Shown here: positions 26,378-35,747 of the stretch, one piece after another
How positions within the stretch are numbered: the stretch's first letter is position 1
Layout: each line of letters opens with the position of its first letter
NCBI RefSeq assembly: GCF_014697125.1
Contig: NZ_JACJRG010000002.1
Span: 326,863 to 390,862 of the forward strand
Direction: 5' to 3'
Length of the DNA: 64,000 bases
Source: Anabaena minutissima FACHB-250
GTDB lineage: Bacteria > Cyanobacteriota > Cyanobacteriia > Cyanobacteriales > Nostocaceae
Position numbers and translations under genes: made by a program
Notes under the pieces: model-generated
The model's input: the letters and a program-made list of their open reading frames with translations, nothing else
Told to the model about the DNA's origin: nothing
Databases searched by the model: none

Positions 26378-29300
26378 TTAAGCCATAACTTGGACTTGCT
26401 TGATGGAGAAAATCATATCATTGTAGTCGCGATCGCCACCACCTACCACGTCCTCGATGCCAAATACGTTATTACCAAGATTGCGAATATGGTCTACACG
26501 ATCGCTGTTAATACCCATATAGGACGTAAGGATACGGCTAAAATCATTGCCAATACTAGATAAAGTACCATCGGAAACCAAGAAAGGTGCATAATATTCA
26601 CCTCCTTTGATCACCGTAGAAACCTCTGTAGTAATTAGATTACCACCTTGAAACTGTACATCTTTCACTAAGCGATCGCTAGTCGCTAGTTGCAAGTAAC
26701 GTTGTTTTTGATCAGCACTAAGAGCAGTTGTTGGGTCGATTAGCATACCAGTCAGAGGGTCTCTAATTGAGCCTTTAGCATCATCAGTCCGGTAGAGATA
26801 AGCTGAGTTGTTATTTGAAGCTTCCCGGTATAGTGACACTTTTAGCATTACCTGCTTGTTATCAAAAGCACCAGAAGATTTCAGGTCAATCAATTCGCCA
26901 GCCATATACCCTTGACTCCGACGAGTCTGACTTATAGCCAATAGTCCTGACTGGAAATTAACTTCTTCGATACTCAAAATTCTCGCACCGATATCGAACA
27001 GCCCACCCAAGGATAGTTTGCTTACTTGTCCACGTTCATCTGTACTGGCGGTCAAAATTCCTACTCCGTTATTCAGGCTGGAAAGCGAAAACTGTACAGA
27101 GTTGGAATTTATGCCGTTAAAGAGCAATTCATCTTTTGTACCGCCTTGAATCATAAAGAAGACTGCTTGTTCTCCTTCTTCAAAGGCTATGGTGCGATTT
27201 TGACTGCCAAATCCAGGATTAAGTTTGTTTGTGAGGGAGCTAAATAAAGTTTCTCCACGCTGAATAATCGCTTGTTTAGCTTCATCTAAGGAATTGACGG
27301 CTTTACCATCTACCTCAATTATTTGCCCATTATTACCAAAACGGACACGCGCTATCCCCACTTCTGAAGCATCTACCCCAGAGAAACGGTTAAGGCTGAA
27401 CTGGACAAAACTGCGGTTACCGTGGAAGTTTAACCCTTCTTGATTGGAACGAACTTCCATGCGGCTGGTTCCGAAATCCAGGTTGACCGCAACTAAAGAT
27501 TTTTCAATGTCGATATCGCTTAAATCTTCTTCATCGCCCCATTCGCCATCTTGCAGATAAACTACTGCCCAGTCAGCTTTGCCATTGAGGTTTCTGTCTT
27601 GCAATATCGCACCAGTCAGCAAATCATCATCTGCATCTCCCCATTTGGTATTTAACTCTCGTCGGAAGTCGTAAAGAGTCCCATCTGTTTTGCGTTTGAG
27701 AATTGCATTGACAGCTATATCTTCAGGCCCATCGGGTAGTTTAATTTCTATCTTGATAGGCTTTTGTTTAGTAGCATCTTTAATTTGCTGCTGTAAGTTC
27801 TCGTCTGTTTGGGCTGGGTTGGGTATGATCTTAAAGTTGATGATATCCAGTGCCGCAGTCACCTTTTTTAAGGATGCTTTTTTCGTGTCTTTGTCATCGA
27901 AGACAGCAATGGGGTCGAGAACAACATCATTAAAGCGTAGAATTTTTACCTCACTAAATACCAGTGCAGGTGTCTGATAACTACCACCTAGTTGCTTTTG
28001 GTCTTCTTCGCTAATTGCGATGACTGTTGGTCGCGTCTTGTCGGCATCATTACCAAAGAAGGCAACAATGGCACTGTTGTTGACAGCCTGCTGACTCAAA
28101 TTCAAGAATGTGATATCGGTAGACTGTAGTTCAACTATTTTATTGATAACTTGTTCTTCAATGCGATCGTTGATGCCATCAGTATCGACATCCAGTGAAA
28201 CATTGATATCAATAGTATTTTTAGCAATTTGGATGCCATCACTACCAAAATTGCCTAGGTCATTCGTGGTAATAGTTAAGGTGTCAATGCCAACAAAATC
28301 TTTTGTACCCAAATAAGCAAGATCATTAAGTGCATTGTTGATATCTGCCACTTTGCCCCTGAAGGTAATTGTGGCATTTTCATTACCATGATCTGGAGCG
28401 AAAGTTAGCCCTGCTGTCTGTTTGAGAGTCAGCAAACCATTGTTAACAGAAAGTGTTACCTCTACTACATCTGTACCTTCTTTGATATCTACATCACTGA
28501 TACTGATGGCATTATTGTTAGTGGTATTAAAAACTAAAACTGTGTCTTCGGTAACGCTTTGGATTGTAGGTACTGTGTTGATGGGAGCGTCGTTAACTGG
28601 AGTTACAGTAATTTTGACTGTATCTTGTTTTTGCAGAGAATCCCCAGTTCCTGTATTTTTTAAGTCGTTAGTGGTGATAGTTAGGGTATCTTCACCATTA
28701 GCATGAAGATTTCCTCGATAAATCAAACTTTCTAGGGCATTGTTAATATCTGCTTCTTTGCCCTTAAAGGTCATCTCGGCGTTTGTGATTCCGCTCCCTT
28801 TTAAGAAGGTTAACCCTGTAGTTTGTTTTAGAGTCAGCACACCTTTAGTAACAGAGAGGGTAACCTCTAACTCTCCTGTACCTTCGTTAACATCTAAATC
28901 ACGAACACTGATGAAATTCTTGTTGGCAACGCTGAAGATTAAATCTGTATCTTCTTTAACGCTTTGTTCACCAGGAACAGTATTTATCGGAGCGTCATTG
29001 ACTGTGGTAACCGTCAGCTGAATGGTATTTTGTGTTGTCTGTTCACCATCAGCACCTGTGTTACCTAAGTCTTGAGTGGTGATGGTGAGGGTATCAAGAC
29101 CGTTAAAGTCTTGGTTTCCTCGATAAGTTAAGCCTTCTAAGGCCTGATTGATATTAGCTTGTGTACCAGTGAATGCGATCGCCGCAGTACTGTTATTTTC
29201 TACGGTGCTTAACCCTATGGTTGTTCCTAAAGTTAATTTTCCTTTGGTAACAGCAAGGGTAACTTTTAGCTGATCTTGACTTTCTGCTGTATCTACATCG

Positions 29301-32300
29301 CTGATGCGAATGGCGTTGTTTTTGCTACTTTGAAAAACTAAGTCCTGATCTTCCGCCACACTTTGCTGTTGGGGAAATATATTTTCAGGAGCATCATTGA
29401 CTGGAGTAACGTTAATCTCTACTGTTTTATTGAGGTCTGTTAAAGCTCCAGGCTCTCCCTTGTTCCCCAAGTCACTGGTGCTGATGCTGAGGGTATCTTT
29501 GCCGTTGAAATCTTTCTTTCCTCGATAGCTGAGTCCATTCAGCGCTTTGTTAATGTCATCCAGCGTCCCTTTAAAGGTCATGCTGGCACTACCACTCTGG
29601 CTTGGTGAGGAGAAGCTGATACCTTTGCTATCTGCTAATGTCAGCACACCTTGAGTAACTGATAAAGTTACCTCTAGTTCTCCTGTGCCTTCGTTGACAT
29701 CAACATCGCTAATGCTGATGCTATTGCTATTGCTTGTACTAAAGATTAAATCTGTGTCTTCACGGACGCTTTGAGCATTAGGTATTATGTTGATGGGAGC
29801 GTCATTTACAGGGTCGATAATAATGTTGATGATGTCGCCGTCTTCGAGCTGACCACCTTCACCGGAATTACCCAGGTCTTTTGTAACGATGTTCAGGATT
29901 TCGGCACCGTTAGTATTGGGGTTACCACGATAGATTAAGCCGTCAAGTGCGCTGTTGATGGCTCCCACCTGTCCTGTAAAGGTCATGGTGGAACTACCAT
30001 TGTTGTTGGCTGTGAAGGTTAGCCCATCGGTCTGCTTGAGAGTTAATATCCCTTTAGTTACAGACAGGGTGACTTCTGCATTTCCTGTACCTTCAGCTGC
30101 ATCTACATCTTTAATCTTGATGAGATTCCCGTTGGCACTGCTGAAAGTTAAGTTAGTGTCTTCTTTTACACTTTGCTGTTGGGGAACTGTATTTTCAGGA
30201 GCATCATTGATGGCTTTAACAGTAATGTCAATGGTATCGGTGTCATTGAGGTTGTTGACAGTTGCGCCACTGTTCCCCAAGTCGTATGTAGTCACCTTAA
30301 CGGAGGCAGGGCCATTATAATGTTCCCCAGGCTGAAAGGTCATGCCATCTAAGGCTTTGTTGATATTTGCTATAGTGCCCTGAAACTCTAGAATGGCATC
30401 ATCTATACCATCGCCTCCAGAGTTAGGAGTAAAGGTCAAGCCATCAACACTTTTGAGGTTAAGCCTACCATTAGTAGCTTCGAGCTTCACTTGTACAGGG
30501 TTGTTACCAGCATCAGAGTCACTGATGGCAATGAGATTGCTACCTGTAAATGCTAAAGGTTTGTCTTCATCAACAGAAATAGGTTGTGACCCTGGAATGT
30601 TATTTACAGGCGCATCATTCTCGGCTGTGACATTAATAACTGTTGTGACCGCAGTGCTAGTACCAAGGTCTCCGTCATTGACTGTGACTGAGATAGTACG
30701 ACTTGCAGAGGGAGTATGGGAAGTGTTTTGATAGCTGAGGTTCTCAATTAGAGCTTTCACTACTGCCAAAGTGGCATTGGTGTTAGTGAAGTTTACAACT
30801 AAGCTTTTGCCATTACTACCGTTGTTGATACTATCAACATTACCAATGACATTACCGTTGAAGCTGACAGTACTACCATTGAGAATGATAGAGTTGGTGC
30901 TACTAATAGAAAGTTGGTCTTCTTGTCCAGCACCACTGGTGTAGGTAACTGTCAGATTACCGCCATTAAAATCGGGAGAATCTACATCGACTAAGGTGAT
31001 GCTACTATCGATAATCGCCGCAGCTGTGTTGAGAGCATTTTCTTGGAAGGTGACAGTACTTAGTAAATTTGACAGTTCGGGATTATCGTTAACGTTGGTG
31101 AAATTTATGGCTTGATTTGCGACATTCAGAGCAATAGGGTTGGTAGGGTTGAAACCATCTGTAATACTAATGCTCAAGGATGGTGCAACCTCCCCGCCAT
31201 CATGAACAAATTGAACTATTCCGTTATTAATATCTTGTTGAGTAAACTGAGTTAAAGTCGCCGCAGTATTTTTGTTTTTAAATACCCCTTTCTCAGGATT
31301 GCTGATGGTATATGTGATTTTGCTGGGGTCATTGTTAGTGTCAACATCCGTTGCGTTGAAGTTGCTAGAAGAGAGTGTGATTGTCTCTCCTTCTTTTATT
31401 GTCAAGGTCTTAGTAACTAGTCGAGGCTCAGTTATAAACCGGATGGAAGTAACGCCATTCAAACTAGCTTCATCGAATGAATATTTGAGACCTGAAGCAC
31501 CATTCTGGTTCAGACCAATGGTAGCTTGTGCGCCAGAATCAAATTCATTAGATTCTGGGTTACTAAAAACTGTATCTGGATAAACAAAATCAATGTTATT
31601 GCTGCCTTTGTGTAGTATAACTTGAAAAGTTACGCCATCAGTATAATCTACATCAAACAAATCCTGATGTGCAAAATTACTCCACTGGATGATGAAGCGA
31701 TCACCATCAGTTTTATAGTGTATCTGTCCTCCAGTTAAATCATCCCAGAAAGGAAAAATACTCTTTTGTTGTACGTTCGTAGCACTGGAGGGAATACTGG
31801 CATTATTTGATCTGAATTGACCAGCTTGAGCAAGTCCAGAAACAAAACCAAGCGCACCATTTTCACCAATACTTATAAAGTTGAAAGATTCTCCATAGAA
31901 ATTGAAGGCAAAAGGCAGCTGGACTTGATTTTGCTGGTTGTTAGCTACAGTAAGTAAGGTGCCAGTAGAACTGATACTACTATAAGCAACCGTTCCCTTG
32001 CCACTAAGGTCTCTGGAATCATAGTATATGTATTTGTAATCAGCAATATTATTTGTAGTTGAACTTCCCATTGAGGGGACTGCAAATACCCCACTATAGG
32101 TATTCAAAACTTCAGGCTGAAATACTAAATCTAGAGAATTTGGGGTTTCTTCACCGCAACGTATATCCAAATTCCAATTACCGCCTAGAGCGGAGTTACC
32201 AACAGGAGTGCTAGAAGCATAAATAGTGGCTTGGGTAAGTTGGTGTAATTTCTCTACAAACTCAGTTCCAGCATCTGTTTTTGCAACATGACAACCGTAG

Positions 32301-32635
32301 AGGAAAAGTGCAGGTGTCAGATGTTGAGAGACTGAATTAAACCAAGTTTGTAGTTCAGAATTATAGTATTTTAAGGTATCTAGACTAAGTTCTGTATCGC
32401 CTAAATAGAGTGTTCCAGATGCACCGTGGGAGACAATGTGAATACTATTAATATAGCTATATTGAGCAATAGTATCTGTAATTTGCTCGACACCATCTGC
32501 TTCTGGATGCAGAATAAAAACATCTGCCTCTGCTTGCACGCTATTCTTGAGTTTTTGATAGTCTTTGACTCCAGCGTCAATGAATACGAGAAGATGACTA
32601 TTTTTTTTAGTGGATACAGCTTGATTCAATTCCAT
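26378..32635 (-). CDS. DUF4347 / cadherin-like repeat / DUF4114 surface protein, 2085 aa
   Basis: DUF4347 occupies residues ~15-175 (HIVSHGASG, FLYGCHVAK, SALGGNWNLDI). Next comes a beta-sandwich-like region (~190-390; FAFNFYG, IFPFWDDLTGG), then a cadherin/CSPG-like unit (~395-510; LTIKEGETITL). Six tandem units of ~134-137 residues follow, each opening with NDAP and a SV.EDT. motif (~675-1490). A region around 1500 begins DVDTDGINDRI, and the C-terminus is a DUF4114 domain (~1990-2080; FGIEDVVGGGDRDYNDMIF). DUF4114 and cadherin-like repeats are typical of large extracellular calcium-binding proteins, so a cell-surface or matrix role is likely, though the partner is unknown. No Sec signal is present, as in the larger neighbour with the same head. 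ATG 32635 is the only sensible start; the frame is intact. Confidence 0.9.
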   Translation of the reverse strand: MELNQAVSTKKNSHLLVFIDAGVKDYQKLKNSVQAEADVFILHPEADGVEQITDTIAQYSYINSIHIVSHGASGTLYLGDTELSLDTLKYYNSELQTWFNSVSQHLTPALFLYGCHVAKTDAGTEFVEKLHQLTQATIYASSTPVGNSALGGNWNLDIRCGEETPNSLDLVFQPEVLNTYSGVFAVPSMGSSTTNNIADYKYIYYDSRDLSGKGTVAYSSISSTGTLLTVANNQQNQVQLPFAFNFYGESFNFISIGENGALGFVSGLAQAGQFRSNNASIPSSATNVQQKSIFPFWDDLTGGQIHYKTDGDRFIIQWSNFAHQDLFDVDYTDGVTFQVILHKGSNNIDFVYPDTVFSNPESNEFDSGAQATIGLNQNGASGLKYSFDEASLNGVTSIRFITEPRLVTKTLTIKEGETITLSSSNFNATDVDTNNDPSKITYTISNPEKGVFKNKNTAATLTQFTQQDINNGIVQFVHDGGEVAPSLSISITDGFNPTNPIALNVANQAINFTNVNDNPELSNLLSTVTFQENALNTAAAIIDSSITLVDVDSPDFNGGNLTVTYTSGAGQEDQLSISSTNSIILNGSTVSFNGNVIGNVDSINNGSNGKSLVVNFTNTNATLAVVKALIENLSYQNTSHTPSASRTISVTVNDGDLGTSTAVTTVINVTAENDAPVNNIPGSQPISVDEDKPLAFTGSNLIAISDSDAGNNPVQVKLEATNGRLNLKSVDGLTFTPNSGGDGIDDAILEFQGTIANINKALDGMTFQPGEHYNGPASVKVTTYDLGNSGATVNNLNDTDTIDITVKAINDAPENTVPQQQSVKEDTNLTFSSANGNLIKIKDVDAAEGTGNAEVTLSVTKGILTLKQTDGLTFTANNNGSSTMTFTGQVGAINSALDGLIYRGNPNTNGAEILNIVTKDLGNSGEGGQLEDGDIINIIIDPVNDAPINIIPNAQSVREDTDLIFSTSNSNSISISDVDVNEGTGELEVTLSVTQGVLTLADSKGISFSSPSQSGSASMTFKGTLDDINKALNGLSYRGKKDFNGKDTLSISTSDLGNKGEPGALTDLNKTVEINVTPVNDAPENIFPQQQSVAEDQDLVFQSSKNNAIRISDVDTAESQDQLKVTLAVTKGKLTLGTTIGLSTVENNSTAAIAFTGTQANINQALEGLTYRGNQDFNGLDTLTITTQDLGNTGADGEQTTQNTIQLTVTTVNDAPINTVPGEQSVKEDTDLIFSVANKNFISVRDLDVNEGTGELEVTLSVTKGVLTLKQTTGLTFLKGSGITNAEMTFKGKEADINNALESLIYRGNLHANGEDTLTITTNDLKNTGTGDSLQKQDTVKITVTPVNDAPINTVPTIQSVTEDTVLVFNTTNNNAISISDVDIKEGTDVVEVTLSVNNGLLTLKQTAGLTFAPDHGNENATITFRGKVADINNALNDLAYLGTKDFVGIDTLTITTNDLGNFGSDGIQIAKNTIDINVSLDVDTDGINDRIEEQVINKIVELQSTDITFLNLSQQAVNNSAIVAFFGNDADKTRPTVIAISEEDQKQLGGSYQTPALVFSEVKILRFNDVVLDPIAVFDDKDTKKASLKKVTAALDIINFKIIPNPAQTDENLQQQIKDATKQKPIKIEIKLPDGPEDIAVNAILKRKTDGTLYDFRRELNTKWGDADDDLLTGAILQDRNLNGKADWAVVYLQDGEWGDEEDLSDIDIEKSLVAVNLDFGTSRMEVRSNQEGLNFHGNRSFVQFSLNRFSGVDASEVGIARVRFGNNGQIIEVDGKAVNSLDEAKQAIIQRGETLFSSLTNKLNPGFGSQNRTIAFEEGEQAVFFMIQGGTKDELLFNGINSNSVQFSLSSLNNGVGILTASTDERGQVSKLSLGGLFDIGARILSIEEVNFQSGLLAISQTRRSQGYMAGELIDLKSSGAFDNKQVMLKVSLYREASNNNSAYLYRTDDAKGSIRDPLTGMLIDPTTALSADQKQRYLQLATSDRLVKDVQFQGGNLITTEVSTVIKGGEYYAPFLVSDGTLSSIGNDFSRILTSYMGINSDRVDHIRNLGNNVFGIEDVVGGGDRDYNDMIFSIKQVQVMA
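28190..30620 (-). repeat. Six tandem cadherin-like repeats (~400-410 bases each)
   Basis: The NDAP codons recur near 28588, 28991, 29391, 29798, 30201 and 30611, giving units of about 134-137 residues. Each unit shares Q.V.EDT.L.F, I.I.DVD, L.VT.G.LTL and YRG....G.D.L.I.T.DLGN. Adjacent units are more alike at the nucleotide level than the flanking sequence, which points to internal duplication. Confidence 0.85.
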
Positions 32636-32708
32636 ATTTTTAATTCAATATTCTGTATTTTTACTTGGTAACTTATTTGTAATTTATTCTAAAAATTCTC
32701 AAGCCTAA

Positions 32709-32745
32709 TGAGAAACTTGGTCGCTTGTTGCCATCAAGTTTCTCA
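32709..32745. repeat. Inverted repeat, 11-bp perfect arms
   Basis: TGAGAAACTTG (32709-32719) pairs perfectly with CAAGTTTCTCA (32735-32745) around a 15-base loop. It lies 74-110 bases upstream of the 2,085-aa gene and just before the TnsB-like relic. It could be a leader structure of that gene or a remnant terminator or end of the mobile DNA. Confidence 0.6.
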
Positions 32746-32855
32746 CGAGTAAAACTATAAGAATTAACAGTTTAAACTACTAAAATTTATTAGGCCAGTT
32801 TTTAGATAATATTAGTAATATATAAATCTTGTATGCTTCAGTAATTTAACGTATT

Positions 32856-33116
32856 TTGTTTTTCATATTTCCTGTTATGCTAGTTGACCAGTATGGTGAA
32901 ACTTTGGCACGTCCTTGGTTCACAAAAATTACAGATAGCTATTCGCGTTGTATTATGGGCATCCATTTAGGCTTTGATGCACCTAGTTCTCTGGTAGTTG
33001 CCTTAGCTATGCGTCATGTGATGTTAGGCAAGCAGTATAGTTCCGAATATAAACTTCATTGCGAGTGGGGAACTTACGGAATTCCAGAAAACCTATCCTT
33101 TGAATACTTTTACTGA
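32856..33116 (+). pseudogene. TnsB-like (Mu/Tn7-type DDE) transposase fragment
   Basis: The frame encodes LVDQYGETLARPWFTKI, then DSYSRCIMGIHLGF, DAPSSLVVALAMRH and HCEWGTYGIPENL. This matches the central catalytic (rve) part of cyanobacterial TnsB transposases of Tn7/Tn5053-like elements, including those of CRISPR-associated transposons. The D of LVDQYG is the first acidic residue of the DDE triad. The homology stops at IPENL, where the intact family continues with a TDGGKDF-type second motif; here the frame runs into unrelated residues and a stop at 33114. N-terminal DNA-binding domains and the C-terminus are gone. No TnsC, TniQ, Cas12k or CRISPR array is nearby, so the parent element type cannot be fixed. 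Confidence 0.8.
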
Positions 33117-33245
33117 AGCAATAGATGCCTTTAGAACAGCCATGTCTTTCCGATTTTTTAATTGGTTGCTCTTAAATAGTGACCTGTTCGCTTTTTATAA
33201 AGCCAGTTTGGGCTATATTTGGGCTTGATTTTTGTTTAAGTCCCG

Positions 33246-33350
33246 ATAATCGCCGTTGAACTAATCAGTCGAGGTATACCCAAACAGGACATCGTATTAG
33301 CTTTTCATTCCCTCTTTAAAAGACAATTTACTGAGTTCGCTGTTGGTTAA
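33246..33350 (+). pseudogene. XisI-family C-terminal fragment
   Basis: The frame encodes VELISRGIPKQDIVLAF, then HSLFKRQFTEFAVG and a TAA stop at 33348-33350. This closely follows the conserved end of XisI proteins (ELV.RGIP..DIVL.FH.P.KR..T.FAV). XisI was named as a factor in developmentally regulated element excision in Anabaena, and XisH/XisI pairs are widespread and often mobile in cyanobacteria. An in-frame stop at 33237 and loss of the first ~75 residues show it is only a remnant. The intervening 33117-33245 has a short open stretch (motif TEAIDAFRTAMSF) that I cannot assign. The fragment's stop abuts the stop of the converging gene at 33351. Confidence 0.75.
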
Positions 33351-33926
33351 CTAAACTTTTCGTGATTTAGGATATAGCCAGAAGCTCAACAAACGGCTGA
33401 TTCTGGGCATGACAACATAAGTTAACAGCAAAACCATAGTAATTGTAATAATCAACGAAATAATGAAAGGAGGTAAGCCGCGCAGTAGAGGTGTGATAAA
33501 TGTATTCAATACATTTATCAACACATATACTGATCCCCAAGTTAGCAGTGCTGTTTTATAGCGTGGTGGAGTCTTCAATGGTTTACCGGGAAGGGAAAAC
33601 CAAGCTTCTAAACCACTGATATGCTGAACTTCGGGGTCAGATTCTATCAAAGTTGCGGATTGAGTTAGCCAATATTCGCGATCGCGCGATGTCATCCAGG
33701 TCTTAAGATTTTCATAACCGTCAAACCGAAAGATAATCACATATTCGGGACGCACTCCAGCTTGGGGACGAATGATATTTGTACCCAAATGACCAACGTA
33801 AGTTCTAGCAACAGTTGTGATATCTTTCAGCCAAGCTTCGTAAGCAGCTTCACATCCTGGTTTGACCAGTTGTGAAATGACCACCGTAATAAATTGATCG
33901 TCTTGTTCCATCTCTATCGCTACCAA
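33351..33926 (-). CDS. Antibiotic biosynthesis monooxygenase (ABM)-fold protein with membrane tail, 191 aa
   Basis: Residues ~10-110 look like an ABM ferredoxin-like domain: a start with VVISQLVKPGCEAAYEAWL, then YVIIFRFDGYENLKTW and a W-rich helix. Two hydrophobic segments follow (about 127-147 and 150-173), with a basic tail (PKSRKV), so the C-terminus is probably membrane-anchored. Such ABM-plus-membrane proteins are common in bacteria; their substrate is unknown. It is the third gene of a likely unit with the SDR at 34916 and the propeller at 33992 (66-base gap to the latter). Nothing in the sequence fixes an enzyme activity, so the domain call is firmer than any function. Confidence 0.75.
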   Translation of the reverse strand: MVAIEMEQDDQFITVVISQLVKPGCEAAYEAWLKDITTVARTYVGHLGTNIIRPQAGVRPEYVIIFRFDGYENLKTWMTSRDREYWLTQSATLIESDPEVQHISGLEAWFSLPGKPLKTPPRYKTALLTWGSVYVLINVLNTFITPLLRGLPPFIISLIITITMVLLLTYVVMPRISRLLSFWLYPKSRKV

Positions 33927-33991
33927 TAATAATAGGACAAATACATGAGTTAAGGGCTCACAGACGTGCGCCCCTACAAATGATTTATTGT

Positions 33992-34909
33992 TTAAACAAA
34001 GATATATCCAGCTTTCCCTACTTCCAGACGTACAACGTTAGCAGGAACAACTCCCGTGGGAGGTGGTAAAAACATCCCGCCGTTGGTAACAACATAAATC
34101 GCAGAGTGATCGCCTTCACTTTGACCAAAGGCCACAGATGTACTGCCAATTACACCTTGCTCGGCTTGAGCAATAATAGTTGTTATGCCATCAGTCCCAA
34201 TCCGCACTACACTGTTGTAAATGTGCGTTGCTCCGTAAAGGTTGCCTTCTACGTCAAATGCAAAGTCGTCAATGTTAGTCTTCTCTACAAAGACTTCCGG
34301 CTCACTGGGGTGATCTCCCATACCAAGGGGAATCCGCAATAACAACATTTGTTCTGTATTGGAAACGTAGACTGTCCTGCAAAAACGTTTGATGCCATTG
34401 GCGGCTGGAATGGGGTTCTCTGCATTGCTACGAGCCAGCAAAGGATGTTCTAACCAAATGGATGCACTGGGTTGAGCAACATCAATTAGCCAGATTACAC
34501 CACGATAGGAATCTGCTGTCAAATACTTGTTATCTGATAGAGGGGTGATACCGTTGAGGAATATGGCATCTGGCAAGGTTAACAAGGTTTCTACTGTACC
34601 ATCCTTGGCAACTAGAGAAACCACGGGTACAGAGTCAGCGTTCCATCCTGTAGCTATCAGACCGCCATCACTAGTAAAAGCTAGGCCGCTGACTTTGCCT
34701 GCAACACTGGCATGAATCTGCTGATTTCCATCTGGGGTGATGCGAACAATCTTACCAACTTCATGGTTAGTTACAAAGATTGTACCATCGGGAGCGATCG
34801 CCAGATTTTCGAGAAAAGTATTCACAGGGAATGAGGTAATGATTTTAGCAGGAGCTAAATCAATCGGTGTATCCGCGTAAATAGGGGGTAAACCTACTGA
34901 ATTTTCCAT
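33992..34909 (-). CDS. SMP-30/gluconolactonase-like beta-propeller protein, 305 aa
   Basis: Repeated blades are visible: [20 protein letters not shown] near 35-55, [15 protein letters not shown] near 75-90, [16 protein letters not shown] near 118-135, ANGIKRF...VYVSNTEQ near 170-185 and [16 protein letters not shown] near 215-230. These fit the six-bladed propeller of the SMP-30/strictosidine-synthase-like superfamily, whose members often hydrolyse lactones with a bound metal. No Sec signal is visible, so it is probably cytoplasmic. The start codon lies 6 bases after the stop of the SDR gene upstream (34916), so the two are very likely co-transcribed. The exact substrate cannot be read from sequence. 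Confidence 0.8.
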   Translation of the reverse strand: MENSVGLPPIYADTPIDLAPAKIITSFPVNTFLENLAIAPDGTIFVTNHEVGKIVRITPDGNQQIHASVAGKVSGLAFTSDGGLIATGWNADSVPVVSLVAKDGTVETLLTLPDAIFLNGITPLSDNKYLTADSYRGVIWLIDVAQPSASIWLEHPLLARSNAENPIPAANGIKRFCRTVYVSNTEQMLLLRIPLGMGDHPSEPEVFVEKTNIDDFAFDVEGNLYGATHIYNSVVRIGTDGITTIIAQAEQGVIGSTSVAFGQSEGDHSAIYVVTNGGMFLPPPTGVVPANVVRLEVGKAGYIFV

Positions 34910-34915
34910 ATTGAC

Positions 34916-35662
34916 CTACCACTGTAATTGAACTGGGCCGCCAAACTTCCGCATCTCTGCAAAAAACTGTCCTTGCGCTCCTCCATCGGGAAGTGTTGCC
35001 AAATAGACGGCTGTTTCCGCTCCCTCTTCTGCTGTAAATGGAGCTTGATCACCCCCCATATCTGTCTTCATCCAACCCGGAGAATAGGCATTCACAAGAA
35101 TATTAGTACCTTGGAGTTCCTTAGCCAGAATCGCTGTGATACCATTCACACCCACCTTAGAGAGCCGATAAGATGGTGCTAAAGGGTAATAATCATCGAG
35201 AATTGAGTTTAGAGAAGCCATTTCAGTGGAAATATTAACTATGCGTCCGTAGTTTTCCACCTGCATCAACGGAATTAATGCTTGAGAAATTCTCACTACT
35301 GCCAAAACATTAGTTTCAAAAGTGACTCGCATCGTTTCCAATTGCACAGTCAGCAAACTAGACTCCTCTGGCTTAGTTGTAGGATTCACACCTGCATTGT
35401 TAACTAAAATATCTACTTTGCCATAGGTTTCACTCAACCACTGGGTAAACTGCTGAACACTTGCATCATCAGTAACATCCAGTAAATGATAGTCTACATC
35501 CAGCCCTTCACTAAATAGTTGTTGCTTGGTAGCTAAACCATCTGTTTCATTACGACTCGTCAGAATTACACGGATACCCATTTGGGATAACTTACGGGAA
35601 ATAGCATATCCTAGACCTCGATTACTGCCTGTTACCACCGCAATTCTCGTTGGAGTAGTCAT
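34916..35662 (-). CDS. Short-chain dehydrogenase/reductase, 248 aa
   Basis: A classical SDR. TGSNRGLGYAI near residue 12 is the TGxxxGxG nucleotide-binding motif, NNAG lies near 89, and the catalytic Ser (NISTEMAS) and YRLSK (the YxxxK motif) are all present. An Arg after the first strand (TSRNE) suggests NADP(H) preference. Length is normal for the family. Substrate unknown. It leads a likely three-gene unit with the beta-propeller (6-base gap) and ABM protein. A LysR regulator starts 85 bases away on the other strand, the usual layout for a LysR-controlled target. Confidence 0.88.
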   Translation of the reverse strand: MTTPTRIAVVTGSNRGLGYAISRKLSQMGIRVILTSRNETDGLATKQQLFSEGLDVDYHLLDVTDDASVQQFTQWLSETYGKVDILVNNAGVNPTTKPEESSLLTVQLETMRVTFETNVLAVVRISQALIPLMQVENYGRIVNISTEMASLNSILDDYYPLAPSYRLSKVGVNGITAILAKELQGTNILVNAYSPGWMKTDMGGDQAPFTAEEGAETAVYLATLPDGGAQGQFFAEMRKFGGPVQLQW

Positions 35663-35747
35663 TTTTGTGACCTAAAAAATGCTTTCAGATTTACTGTACT
35701 GAGATGTTATAAATTAAGCAAATTGATTACAGCGATACATTTAATTA

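Noticed and set aside
32856..33350. A CRISPR-associated transposon
   Set aside because: Only a fragment of TnsB is present; no TnsC, TniQ, Cas12k, array or terminal repeats.
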